A stretch of DNA of 64,000 bases, from NCBI RefSeq assembly GCF_016907755.1, contig NZ_JAFBCN010000001.1, positions 1,116,001 through 1,180,000 on the forward strand. Reading direction: 5' to 3'. The DNA comes from Cellulosimicrobium cellulans (GTDB lineage Bacteria > Actinomycetota > Actinomycetes > Actinomycetales > Cellulomonadaceae). Below, in pieces: positions 30,338 through 38,662 of the stretch. Positions within the stretch are counted from its first letter, which is position 1; each line of letters begins with the position of its first letter. The notes under the pieces are model-generated. The model did not search any database and had not been told where the DNA came from. It saw only the letters and a list, made by a program, of their open reading frames with translations. The position numbers and the translations under genes were made by a program.

Positions 30338-30398
30338 AGTTAGGTAACTTTCCTGTCGTATTCGTCGATGGCCTCGCATCGATTAGTTAGTGTTCCTG
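30338..30398 (+). promoter_or_regulatory. Operator-like repeat upstream of the second peptide-type ABC operon
   Basis: The AT-richer stretch contains AGTTAGGTAACTTTCCTG (30338-30355) and a shorter copy AGTTAGTGTTCCTG (30385-30398). Both share AGTTAG...TTCCTG, and the first carries the inverted GTTA/TAAC pair. This stands out from the surrounding GC-rich sequence and lies 60-120 bases before the binding-protein start. It is probably a promoter-operator for a dedicated repressor; a ROK-type sugar regulator is one guess from the TTAG-rich half-sites. Confidence 0.5.
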
Positions 30399-30460
30399 CC
30401 ACACGCCTCCGGGCGCCACGACGAACGACGCGACGACGCGTCGTCCACGCGAAAGGACCG

Positions 30461-32143
30461 ATGATGATTCGAAGCACGGCGCGCAAGCGTCTGCTCACGG
30501 CGGTTGCGCTCGTGACCGGCGTGACCCTCATGGCGACGGGCTGCTCCGGCTCCGGGAACGGCGACGGCGACGAGACCGCCGACGGTGGGCGCACGCTGAA
30601 CGTGTGGGCCGGTACGCAGACGCCGATCGTCGCGAACTTCAACCCGTACTCGCCGAACCCGCTGCACGCGGCGAACGGTGCGATCTACGAGCCGCTCTTC
30701 TACTACAACAAGGCGCAGGCCGGCCCGCCGGAGCCCCGCCTCGGCGAGTCGTTCGAGTGGTCGGAGGACGGCACCGAGCTCACGGTGAAGCTCCGCGAGG
30801 GCGTCAAGTGGACCGACGGCGAGGACTTCGACGCCGACGACGTGGTCTTCTCCCAGACCAACGAGGCCGCCAAGCGCGACTTCGTGATCTCGGTCGAGGC
30901 CGTCGACCCGTACACCGTGACGTGGACGTTCGACTCGCCGCAGTTCACCTCCGAGGTCCAGATCCTCGGCACGTCGCTCGTCGTGCCGGAGCACATCTGG
31001 TCCGAGGTCGACGACCTCGTGACGTTCGCGAACGAGAACCCGGTCGGCACCGGCCCGTTCAAGGCCGACGCGGTCACCGAGGCGGCCTACACGGTCGTCG
31101 CGAACGAGGACTACTGGGACGGCGCCCCGAAGGTCAAGAAGGTCCGCTACCTCGGCATCGACGCGAACCAGAGCGCCGAGGACCTCATGACCACGGGCAA
31201 GGTCGACTGGACCGCGATGTTCGTCGCGGACCCCGACCGCATCACCGAGGACGGCCGCCTCACGATGATCAACACGCCGCAGGACCCGACGACGATCTAC
31301 ACCTGCGTGTCCGTCGACCTCGGCTGCACCGGCCCGCAGACCGACGTCGCGGTGCGCCAGGCGATCAACCTCGCGATGGACCGCCAGGAGATCAACGAGA
31401 AGGCGTTCGCGGGCCTCGCGGCGACGGCGTCCCCGACGTTCGCGCTGCTCGGCCGGGACGACCGCTGGATCTCGCCCGACGTCGAGGCGGAGAGCCCGCA
31501 GACGGCCGACGCCGCGGCGGCGTCGAAGGTCCTCGAGGACGCCGGCTACACCAAGGGTGCGGACGGCATCTACGAGAAGGGCGGCCAGAAGGTCGAGCTG
31601 ACCCTCATCACGGTCGACGGCTGGAACGACTACAACGCCGTCGGTGACCTGCTCGTCGAGCAGGCGAAGGCCGCCGGCATCTCGATCGTCCACAACAAGG
31701 TCACGCAGCAGGAGATGTCGGACGCGCGCGTCGCGGGCACCTACCAGCTCATGGTCGGCGGCATCACGGGCCCGTCGCTGGACGACCCGTTCAGCATCTA
31801 CCGCCAGTGGATGACGACGGACTACACGCGTCCGGTCGGCGAGGTCATGGAGTCCGGCCTCTTCAACTACGTGCGCTACACCAACCCGACGGTCGACGCC
31901 GCGGTCGAGGCGGCCGCCTCGACGAACGACGAGGCCGCGAAGCAGGAGCAGTACGCGGTCATCCAGGAGGAGATCGTCCGCGACCTGCCCTACATCCCCG
32001 TCGTCGTGAACGCCTCGCAGACGTTCATGGACACGAAGGACTTCACGGGCTGGCCGACCGAGGACGACCTCTACGCCTTCCCGCCGTCGTGGAGCACGGT
32101 CTCGCTGGGCGTCGTGCTCTCGAAGCTCGAGCCGACGAGCTGA
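30461..32143 (+). CDS. Peptide/oligosaccharide-type ABC transporter substrate-binding lipoprotein
   Basis: 560-residue family-5 receptor. ATG 30461 (ATGATG) follows GAAAGGA. The lipobox ATGC gives Cys28, followed by a Gly/Asp-rich linker. The domain opens with LNVWAGTQTPIVANFNPYSPNPLHAANGAIYEPLFYYNK, a form seen in receptors for cello- or other oligosaccharides as well as peptides. RQAINLAMDRQEINEKAFAGLA and GTGPFKADAVTEAAYTVVANEDYW are family blocks. The cargo cannot be fixed; in a polymer degrader an oligosaccharide is as likely as a peptide. Confidence 0.88.
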   Translation: MMIRSTARKRLLTAVALVTGVTLMATGCSGSGNGDGDETADGGRTLNVWAGTQTPIVANFNPYSPNPLHAANGAIYEPLFYYNKAQAGPPEPRLGESFEWSEDGTELTVKLREGVKWTDGEDFDADDVVFSQTNEAAKRDFVISVEAVDPYTVTWTFDSPQFTSEVQILGTSLVVPEHIWSEVDDLVTFANENPVGTGPFKADAVTEAAYTVVANEDYWDGAPKVKKVRYLGIDANQSAEDLMTTGKVDWTAMFVADPDRITEDGRLTMINTPQDPTTIYTCVSVDLGCTGPQTDVAVRQAINLAMDRQEINEKAFAGLAATASPTFALLGRDDRWISPDVEAESPQTADAAAASKVLEDAGYTKGADGIYEKGGQKVELTLITVDGWNDYNAVGDLLVEQAKAAGISIVHNKVTQQEMSDARVAGTYQLMVGGITGPSLDDPFSIYRQWMTTDYTRPVGEVMESGLFNYVRYTNPTVDAAVEAAASTNDEAAKQEQYAVIQEEIVRDLPYIPVVVNASQTFMDTKDFTGWPTEDDLYAFPPSWSTVSLGVVLSKLEPTS

Positions 32144-32189
32144 TGCGACCGCGCCGAGGAGGAGGACCGGGGAACGAGGGACACGCATC

Positions 32190-33188
32190 ATGAGGTACTA
32201 CGCACGACGGATCACGTTCTACGTGATCACCCTCTGGGCAGCGGTCTCGCTGAACTTCCTGATCCCGAAGCTCATGCCTGGTGACCCCAAGCAGATCTTC
32301 ATCGACAAGTTCCTGCGCAAGGGCGGCGAGCTGACGCCCCAGATGCAGAACAGCATCGACCTCCTCTTCGGCGCGGACGGCGACGCCTCCCTGTGGGACC
32401 AGTACGTGGACTACTGGGGGCGTCTGTTCCAGGGAGATCTCGGGATCTCCATCACCTACTACCCCCAGCCCGTCACCGAGCTGATCGGCCAGGCCCTCCC
32501 CTGGACGGTCGGGCTCGTGGGACTCGCGACGATCATCTCGTTCGTCCTGGGTGTCGGGCTGGGGGCGTGGGCCGGCTGGAAGCGCGGCACGTGGGTGGAC
32601 AGCATCATCCCCGCGTCGACGCTCCTCCAGGCGGTGCCCTACTTCTGGCTCGCCCTCATCCTCGTCTCGGTCTTCTCGGTCTCGACCGGGTGGTTCCCGC
32701 GGATCGGCAGCTACGACATCTTCGGCTTCGACAACGGCCCGGAGTGGTCGTGGGCGTTCGTCGGCAGCGTGATCTACCACGGGTTCCTGCCCGCGCTGAC
32801 GATCGTGCTCTCGTCCGTGGGGGGCTGGCTGCTCGGGATGCGCAACATGATGGTGTCCACGCTGTCCGAGGACTACGTCACGACGGCCGAGGCCAAGGGC
32901 CTGCGCCGCATGCGCGTCGCGATCACCTACGCGACCCGCAACGCCGCGCTCCCGTCGTTCGCCGGGTTCGGCGTCGCGCTGGGGTTCGTCGTGGCGGGGT
33001 CGGTGGTCATGGAGCAGGTGTTCAGCTACCCGGGTCTGGGCAAGCTCCTGTTCAACGCGGTCCAGGCGAGCGACTTCGCGCTCATGCAGGGCACGTTCCT
33101 CGTGATCACGCTCGCCGTGCTCGCCGCGAACTTCCTCATGGACATCATCTACGGATTCATCGACCCGAGGGCGCGCGCCAATGTCTGA
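32190..33188 (+). CDS. Peptide/oligosaccharide-type ABC permease (DppB-like)
   Basis: 332-residue inner-membrane permease: MRYYARRITFYVITLWAAVSLNFLIPKLMPGDP is the first span and conserved loop. The EAA-loop is EDYVTTAEAKGLRRMRVAITYATRNAALPSFAGFG, and VMEQVFSYPGLGKLLFNAVQASD is the common C-terminal block. It begins 46 bases after the receptor gene. The stop overlaps the next start by 8 bases. Confidence 0.91.
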   Translation: MRYYARRITFYVITLWAAVSLNFLIPKLMPGDPKQIFIDKFLRKGGELTPQMQNSIDLLFGADGDASLWDQYVDYWGRLFQGDLGISITYYPQPVTELIGQALPWTVGLVGLATIISFVLGVGLGAWAGWKRGTWVDSIIPASTLLQAVPYFWLALILVSVFSVSTGWFPRIGSYDIFGFDNGPEWSWAFVGSVIYHGFLPALTIVLSSVGGWLLGMRNMMVSTLSEDYVTTAEAKGLRRMRVAITYATRNAALPSFAGFGVALGFVVAGSVVMEQVFSYPGLGKLLFNAVQASDFALMQGTFLVITLAVLAANFLMDIIYGFIDPRARANV

Positions 33189-34347
33189 CAACATCCGCGA
33201 CACGGAGATCGTGACCCCCGCCGCCGACGCGGCACCCGTGGCCACGGTCGTGGCCGACGGCCTCGCGCCGGCGACGACGACCGAGGGGATCGTCCCGGAC
33301 GTGCGGGACGTTCCTGCGGCGCTCGACCAGGACGCCCCCGCCGCGCCCGCGCGCCGGGGCCTGCGGGCGATGCTCCCGCGGCGGTCCGGCAAGCTCACCG
33401 CGGGGATCGTCCTCGTGGTCGGCATCCTGCTGTTCACGTTCGTCGCGCCGTTCTTCACGCAGGACCCCCGCTCCACGGCGAACGCGCGGTTCCTGCCGCC
33501 GAGCGCCGAGCACCTGCTCGGCACCAACCACATCGGGAACGACATCTTCGCCCAGGTGGCGTACGGCGGGCAGGGCTCGCTCATGGTGGGTCTCGTCGCC
33601 GGCGCGATCGCGCTCGTGCTGTCGATCGTGTTCGGCATCGTCGCGGGGTACCGCGGGCGGTTCACCGACGAGGCGCTCTCGCTCGTCACGAACATCATGC
33701 TCGTCATCCCGGGCCTGCCGCTGATCATCGTCATCTCGGCGTACCTGCAGACGCGGTCGCTCATCATCGTGGCCGTGATCCTCGGCCTGACGGCCTGGCC
33801 GGGCGCGGCGATCGTGCTCCGGATGCAGGCGAAGTCGCTGCGCGCCCGCGACTACGTGTCCGCGGCGCGGGTCGCGGGGGAGAAGACGCCGCGGATCATC
33901 CTCGTGGAGATCTTCCCCAACCTCCTGCCGCTGCTCACGGCGCAGTTCCTCGGCGCGGTGCTCCTCGCGATCCTCGCCGAGGCGGGGCTGTCGTTCCTCG
34001 GGCTCGGCCCGTCGGGCTCGATCACGTGGGGCACGATCCTCAACCAGGCGAGCGCGAACAACGCGCTGAGCCTCGGCATGTGGTGGTGGTTCGTCCCGCC
34101 GGGCCTGCTCATCGCGCTCTTCGGCTGCGGGCTCGCGCTCATCAACTTCAGCCTGGACGAGATCATCAACCCCCGGCTGCGCCTCGGCCCGGCCGCGGTC
34201 AAGAGCGTGCGCAAGGCCCGCAAGGCCGGCCTCGCCGCGGACGCGGACCCCGACGCCGCGGGGTCCGACGCCCCCGGCGCCGACGGCGGCGACCCTGACG
34301 GCACGGACACCGACGCCGACGACGCGAAGGAGACGGTGGGCGCATGA
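33181..34347 (+). CDS. Peptide/oligosaccharide-type ABC permease (DppC-like)
   Basis: 388-residue second permease, longer than usual because of an Ala/Asp-rich cytoplasmic N-terminus (about 70 residues) and an Asp-rich C-terminal tail (ADADPDAAGSDAPGADGGD...). Core features are AEHLLGTNHIGNDIFAQVAYGGQGSLMVGL, the EAA-loop YVSAARVAGEKTPRIILVEIFPNLLPLL, and LSFLGLGPSGSITWGTILNQ. The stop overlaps the ATPase start by 4 bases. Confidence 0.91.
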   Translation: MSDNIRDTEIVTPAADAAPVATVVADGLAPATTTEGIVPDVRDVPAALDQDAPAAPARRGLRAMLPRRSGKLTAGIVLVVGILLFTFVAPFFTQDPRSTANARFLPPSAEHLLGTNHIGNDIFAQVAYGGQGSLMVGLVAGAIALVLSIVFGIVAGYRGRFTDEALSLVTNIMLVIPGLPLIIVISAYLQTRSLIIVAVILGLTAWPGAAIVLRMQAKSLRARDYVSAARVAGEKTPRIILVEIFPNLLPLLTAQFLGAVLLAILAEAGLSFLGLGPSGSITWGTILNQASANNALSLGMWWWFVPPGLLIALFGCGLALINFSLDEIINPRLRLGPAAVKSVRKARKAGLAADADPDAAGSDAPGADGGDPDGTDTDADDAKETVGA

Positions 34348-35273
34348 CCGCCACGACCACGGCCGCCGGGCCGCTGACCAGCGACGGCCACGCCGCCTAC
34401 CTCGTCGGCAAGGAGCCGGTGCTCACCGCGCGGCACGTCTCGATCGACTACGAGGTCGAGCCGGTCGTCCACGCCGTCAAGGACGTGTCGCTCACGCTGC
34501 ACCGTGGCGAGATCCTCGGCCTCGCGGGCGAGTCGGGCTGCGGCAAGACGACGCTCGCGTACGGGATCAACCGCCTCCTCAAGCCCCCGGCGCTCCTGAC
34601 GTCCGGGACGGTGACGTTCCACGACCAGGACGGCGGCGACGTCGACGTCGTCGCGCTCTCCGGTGACGCCCTGCGTGCGTTCCGGTGGGACAAGGTCTCC
34701 ATGGTGTTCCAGGGCGCCATGAACTCGCTCAACCCGGTCATCAGCGTGCGCGACCAGCTCGGGGACGTCCTCAAGACCCACCGGCCGGGGATGTCGCGCA
34801 GGGACCGGGCGACCCGGTCCGCGGAGCTCCTCGAGCTCGTGGGGGTCGACCCGCTGCGCCTCGACAGCTACGCGCACGAGCTGTCGGGCGGCATGCGGCA
34901 GCGCGTCATGATCGCGATGGCGCTCGCGCTCAACCCGCAGGTCATGATCATGGACGAGCCGACGACGGCGCTCGACGTCGTCGTCCAGCGCGGGATCCTG
35001 CGCGAGATCATGCGGCTGCGCGAGCAGCTCGGGTTCGCCGTCGTGTTCATCACGCACGACCTCCCGCTCCTGCTGGAGATCAGCGACCGCATCGCGGTGA
35101 TGCTCCGCGGCGAGATCGTCGAGATCGACACGGCGGAGTCGATCTTCGAGGGCGCCCAGCACCCGTACACGCGACGCCTGCTGGGCTCGTTCCCGAGCCT
35201 CACGGGCGACCGCGGCTCGTTCGTCCGCACGGGCGAGGGCACCGGCGAGAGCCAGGAAGGACCGCACGCATGA
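34344..35273 (+). CDS. ABC transporter ATP-binding protein (DppD-like)
   Basis: 309-residue ATPase: Walker A GESGCGKTT, Q-loop KVSMVFQGAMNSLNPVISVRDQL, signature LSGGMRQR, Walker B VMIMDEPTTALDVVVQR and FITHDLPLLLEISDRIAVM. The C-terminal peptide-transporter extension contains HPYTRRLLGSFPSL. Start and stop overlap the neighbours by 4 bases. It pairs with the next ATPase to power the same importer. Confidence 0.93.
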   Translation: MTATTTAAGPLTSDGHAAYLVGKEPVLTARHVSIDYEVEPVVHAVKDVSLTLHRGEILGLAGESGCGKTTLAYGINRLLKPPALLTSGTVTFHDQDGGDVDVVALSGDALRAFRWDKVSMVFQGAMNSLNPVISVRDQLGDVLKTHRPGMSRRDRATRSAELLELVGVDPLRLDSYAHELSGGMRQRVMIAMALALNPQVMIMDEPTTALDVVVQRGILREIMRLREQLGFAVVFITHDLPLLLEISDRIAVMLRGEIVEIDTAESIFEGAQHPYTRRLLGSFPSLTGDRGSFVRTGEGTGESQEGPHA

Positions 35274-36154
35274 GCACCCTCGAGGTCCGCAACCTGGTCA
35301 AGGACTTCTCGATCCGCAAGGGGCTGCGCCGCACGCGCCTGCGCGCGGTGAACGACGTGTCGTTCACCCTGGAGCCGGGCAAGACGATCGCGGTCGTCGG
35401 GGAGTCCGGCTCGGGCAAGTCGACGGTGGCGCGCATGATCGCCCAGCTCGAGACGCCGACGTCGGGCGAGATCCTGCTGGACGGCACGCCGTCGGCGACC
35501 CGAGGCCGGGGCCTCGACGCCTACCGGCACGACGTGCAGATGGTGTTCCAGGACCCGTTCGCGTCGCTCAACCCGTTCCACACGGTGGGCCACCACCTCG
35601 AGCGGCCGCTGCGCCTGCACAAGGTCGCCCGCGGGCGGGAGGCGCTCGACGCGCGGGTCCACGAGCTCCTGGAGCGCGTGAACCTCACCCCGGCGCCCGT
35701 GTTCGCGGCCAAGCAGCCGCACGAGATGTCGGGCGGGCAGCGCCAGCGGGTCGCGATCGCCCGGGCCCTCGCGCCGGGTGCGCGCTTCCTCGTGGCCGAC
35801 GAGCCGGTGTCGATGCTCGACGTGTCGATCCGCCTCGGGGTGCTCAACCTGCTGGCGCGCCTGCAGCGCGAGGAGAACCTCGGGGTCCTCTACATCACGC
35901 ACGACCTCGCGACCGCGCGGCACTTCAGCGACGAGATCCTCGTGATGTTCCGGGGGAACGTCGTCGAGCGCGGGCCGTCGGACCAGGTGATCCTCGACCC
36001 CCAGCACGACTACACGAAGCTGCTCCTCGGCGCTGCGCCCGAGCCCCAGAACCACGGGAGGCTCCGCGAGGAGGTGCGCCGCGAGCTCGCGGCGGCCGCG
36101 ACAGGCTCGGGCGACGACGCCGCACGGGACCGGTTCGGCACCCGCGGGATGTGA
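35270..36154 (+). CDS. ABC transporter ATP-binding protein (DppF-like)
   Basis: 294-residue second ATPase: Walker [11 protein letters not shown]-loop VQMVFQDPFASLNPFHTVGHHLERPL, signature MSGGQRQR, Walker B FLVADEPVSMLDVSIRLG and YITHDLATARHFSDEILVMF. It ends the operon; two strong hairpins follow the stop. Confidence 0.93.
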   Translation: MSTLEVRNLVKDFSIRKGLRRTRLRAVNDVSFTLEPGKTIAVVGESGSGKSTVARMIAQLETPTSGEILLDGTPSATRGRGLDAYRHDVQMVFQDPFASLNPFHTVGHHLERPLRLHKVARGREALDARVHELLERVNLTPAPVFAAKQPHEMSGGQRQRVAIARALAPGARFLVADEPVSMLDVSIRLGVLNLLARLQREENLGVLYITHDLATARHFSDEILVMFRGNVVERGPSDQVILDPQHDYTKLLLGAAPEPQNHGRLREEVRRELAAAATGSGDDAARDRFGTRGM

Positions 36155-36161
36155 GACCGGC

Positions 36162-36196
36162 GCACCCGTCGCCCGCTCGATCCGGGCGGCGGGTGC
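36162..36196 (+). terminator. Terminator hairpin after the ABC operon
   Basis: GCACCCGTCGCCCG (36162-36175) pairs over 14 positions, including one G-U, with 36183-36196 around a 7-base loop, 8 bases after the stop. Confidence 0.75.
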
Positions 36197-36234
36197 TGCC
36201 TCGACCGTACGCGTCGGTGGTGGCGCGTACCCGT

Positions 36235-36272
36235 CGCGCGGGCCAGGTCTGTCGGACGCCCTGGCCCGCGCG
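36235..36272. terminator. Second hairpin in the same gap
   Basis: CGCGCGGGCCAGG (36235-36247) and its exact inverse (36260-36272) form a 13-bp stem with a 12-base loop. It may back up the first terminator and insulate the RNase gene. Confidence 0.65.
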
Positions 36273-36355
36273 CCCTCCTGCGCACGCACGGTCGTCCCCG
36301 ACCCGGAGGCAGCTCGGGAGGCGGTCGGGCGGCAGACGGCCCGGCGGCGGATGGG

Positions 36356-36361
36356 TAGGGT
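36356..36361 (+). promoter_or_regulatory. -10 box TAGGGT, leaderless start
   Basis: TAGGGT lies exactly 7 bases before GTG 36369, so transcription should begin at or next to the start codon. The same spacing occurs before genes at 37983, 43596 and 56864. Confidence 0.6.
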
Positions 36362-36368
36362 CGGGCTC

Positions 36369-37952
36369 GTGCCCGCCCGTCATCTGCTCCTCGCCCGCCC
36401 CGCCGAGACCCCGGCGCCGACGCCCTCCGTGGACCCGGCCGCCACCGTGACCGGCGCGCTCGCGGCGCTGCGCCGCGAGATGGAGATCCCGGAGTCGTTC
36501 CCCGCCGCGGTGCTCGCCGAGGCGGAGGCCGTCGTCCGCGACGGGGGCGCCGTCGTCGGCGACGGCCGTGTCGACCTGCGGGACGTGCCGTTCGTGACGA
36601 TCGACCCGCCCGGGTCGATGGACCTCGACCAGGCGCTCCACCTCGAGCGCGCCGGGGACGACCCGGCAGGTCCCGCGGGTGCGGCCTTCGTGGTGCACTA
36701 CGCCATCGCCGACGTCGGCGCGTTCGTCGCGCCGGGCGGGGCGATCGACGCGGAGGTGCACGAGCGCGGGACGACCCTCTACGCGCCCGACGGCCGTACC
36801 CCGCTGCACCCCGCGGTGCTCTCCGAGGGGGCGGCGAGCCTCCTGCCGGACCAGGAGCGCCCGGCGGCGGCGTGGCGCGTCGTGCTGGACGCGCGCGGCG
36901 AGATCCTCGACGCGACGGTGCGCCGCGCCGTCGTGCGGTCGACGCGGCGACTCACCTACGACGAGGCCCAGGCCACGATCGACGCGGGCGGGTCCGAGGA
37001 CGCGGGCGGGGCCGCGCTCCTGCTGCTCCGCGAGGTGGGCGAGCTGCGGCTCGCGCGCGAGCGCGAGCGCGGGGGAGTGTCGCTCGAGGTGCCGGAGCAG
37101 GAGATCGTCACGCGCGACGACGGCGCGTTCGGCCTCGAGTTCCGGTCGACCCTCCCGGCCGAGGGGTGGAACGCCCAGATCTCGCTGCTCACGGGGATCG
37201 CGGCGGCGCGCCTCATGCGCGCGGGCGGCGTCGGCGTCTTCCGCGCGCTGCCGGAGGCCGACCCGCGCGACCTCGCGCGCCTGCGGCGCACCGCGCGCGC
37301 CCTCGGCATCGACTGGCCGCGCGAGACGGCGTACGCGGACCTCGTGCCGACCCTCGACTCGCGCGTCCCGCGCCACGCGGCCTTCCTCAACGAGGCGACG
37401 TCGCTCTTCCGCGGGGCGTCGTACGAGGCGTTCGGGGGGACGGGCCAGGAACCCGGCGTGCCCGACGACGCTGCGCACGCCGCGATCGGCGCCGAGTACG
37501 CGCACGTCACCGCGCCGCTGCGACGGCTCGTGGACCGGTACGGCACGGAGGTCTGCCTCGCGCTGTGCGCGGGCGTTGAGGTGCCGCGCTGGGTGCTCGA
37601 CGCGCTGCCCGGGCTGCCGCGCACGATGGCGCGGACGGGCCAGCGCGCGGGGTCGTACGAGCGCGCGATCGTCGACGTCGTCGAGGCGGCGCTGCTGAGC
37701 GGGCGCGAGGGGGAGGAGTTCGACGGCGTCGTCGTCGACGTCGAGGACGACCGGGAGCGCGGCCGGCGCCTCGAGCGGGAGGGCGGCGACGCGTCGGGTG
37801 CGCGGCGCGGCCAGGTGGTGCTCACCGACCCCGCGGTCCGCGCGCCGGTCGAGAGCACCGAGGGCGCCGACCTCCCGCTCGGCGACCCCGTGCGCGCGAC
37901 GCTGCGCGAGGCGTCGGTGGCGGAGCGCCGCGTCCGGTTCACCGTCGGCTGA
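36369..37952 (+). CDS. RNB domain-containing ribonuclease
   Basis: 527-residue exoribonuclease of the RNase II/R superfamily. The catalytic Asp cluster is in VTIDPPGSMDLDQALHLER (about residues 76-94). Further RNB blocks are VHYAIADVGAFVAPGGAIDAEVHERGTTLYAPDGRTPLHP, SEGAASLLPDQERPAAAW, ISLLTGIAAARLM and YAHVTAPLRRLVDRYGTEVCLAL. No cold-shock or S1 RNA-binding domain is visible, which matches the short actinobacterial form. GTG 36369 is preferred over the ATG at 36351, which overlaps the -10 box region. Confidence 0.87.
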   Translation: MPARHLLLARPAETPAPTPSVDPAATVTGALAALRREMEIPESFPAAVLAEAEAVVRDGGAVVGDGRVDLRDVPFVTIDPPGSMDLDQALHLERAGDDPAGPAGAAFVVHYAIADVGAFVAPGGAIDAEVHERGTTLYAPDGRTPLHPAVLSEGAASLLPDQERPAAAWRVVLDARGEILDATVRRAVVRSTRRLTYDEAQATIDAGGSEDAGGAALLLLREVGELRLARERERGGVSLEVPEQEIVTRDDGAFGLEFRSTLPAEGWNAQISLLTGIAAARLMRAGGVGVFRALPEADPRDLARLRRTARALGIDWPRETAYADLVPTLDSRVPRHAAFLNEATSLFRGASYEAFGGTGQEPGVPDDAAHAAIGAEYAHVTAPLRRLVDRYGTEVCLALCAGVEVPRWVLDALPGLPRTMARTGQRAGSYERAIVDVVEAALLSGREGEEFDGVVVDVEDDRERGRRLEREGGDASGARRGQVVLTDPAVRAPVESTEGADLPLGDPVRATLREASVAERRVRFTVG

Positions 37953-37969
37953 GGGTGGGCGGGGCGACC

Positions 37970-37975
37970 TAGGCT
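37970..37975 (+). promoter_or_regulatory. -10 box TAGGCT, leaderless start
   Basis: TAGGCT lies 7 bases before GTG 37983, the same arrangement as at 36356. Confidence 0.5.
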
Positions 37976-37982
37976 GGTCCTC

Positions 37983-38354
37983 GTGCCCGCCCGACGACGT
38001 ACCGACCCGGCCGCCGGCCGCCTCGCCCTCGCGGCGTGGCGCGCCGACCCCGCCGACCGCAGGGCCGTGACGACCGCGGTGCGGTTCACGCTCGAGGAGC
38101 TCGCGGACGTGGCGCCCGGGCACACGGTCGAGGTGCGCGTGCCGCCGGCAGGCGCGGTGCAGGCGGTCGAGGGCCCTCGGCACACGCGAGGGACGCCGCC
38201 CAACGTCGTGGAGACGGACCCGCAGACGTGGCTCGGCCTCGTGACCGGCGCGCTCGCGTGGGCCGAGGCCGTCGCCGACGGCCGTGTCCGCGCGTCGGGC
38301 GAGCGGTCCGACATCTCGTGGCTCCTGCCGCTCCAGGCGGCACGCCCTCGCTGA
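37983..38354 (+). CDS. Sterol carrier family protein
   Basis: 123-residue protein with the small sterol-carrier/SCP2-like pattern known from actinobacterial 'sterol carrier family' proteins: [33 protein letters not shown], then [46 protein letters not shown]. The D-P-x-T-W-L and G-x-R-x-x-x-S-x-x-R-x-D stretches are the recognisable parts. No known activity; a hydrophobic ligand is assumed for the family. Confidence 0.75.
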   Translation: MPARRRTDPAAGRLALAAWRADPADRRAVTTAVRFTLEELADVAPGHTVEVRVPPAGAVQAVEGPRHTRGTPPNVVETDPQTWLGLVTGALAWAEAVADGRVRASGERSDISWLLPLQAARPR

Positions 38355-38662
38355 GGTCGCGCTCCGGACCGGGCGTCCGGGACGGGTGTGTTACCGGTGC
38401 GTAACGTTCTCGCCCCCAGGTCTGGCGGCGCGCGACGCGGAGGGCTAGCGTCCGATGATGATCGGCCGCCGTCCGTGCGGGCGCTCGCGGCACGACGACG
38501 TGCGGCGACGTTCTCGCGGCGGTGACGTGGCAGCAACCGCCCGTTCATCCAGGTGGGGTGCGATGTCCTGCGGAGGCAGGGCGTCGACCCGTCCGAGTCG
38601 TGGACTGGATCGATGGACGCGCGACTGCTGCCCGGCCGTCCGCACGAGATGAAGGAGTCAGC
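38355..38662 (+). promoter_or_regulatory. Upstream region of the large nuclease gene
   Basis: A 308-base gap. TAGCGT at 38446-38451 is a likely -10 box, giving a leader of about 205 bases. An open frame from ATG 38455/38458 to TGA 38652 lies inside it and ends 11 bases before the nuclease GTG. GAAGGAG at 38651-38657 is the nuclease Shine-Dalgarno sequence. No clear repressor site was seen. Confidence 0.4.

Noticed and set aside
36351-36368. ATG at 36351 as the start of the RNB ribonuclease
   Set aside because: It lies upstream of and overlaps the likely -10 box; GTG 36369 has the leaderless spacing shared with other genes.
38540-38560. GTTCATCC-like word suggestive of a PhoP box before the nuclease/nucleotidase gene
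   Set aside because: Only one copy; PHO boxes need at least two 11-base direct repeats, and none was found in phase.
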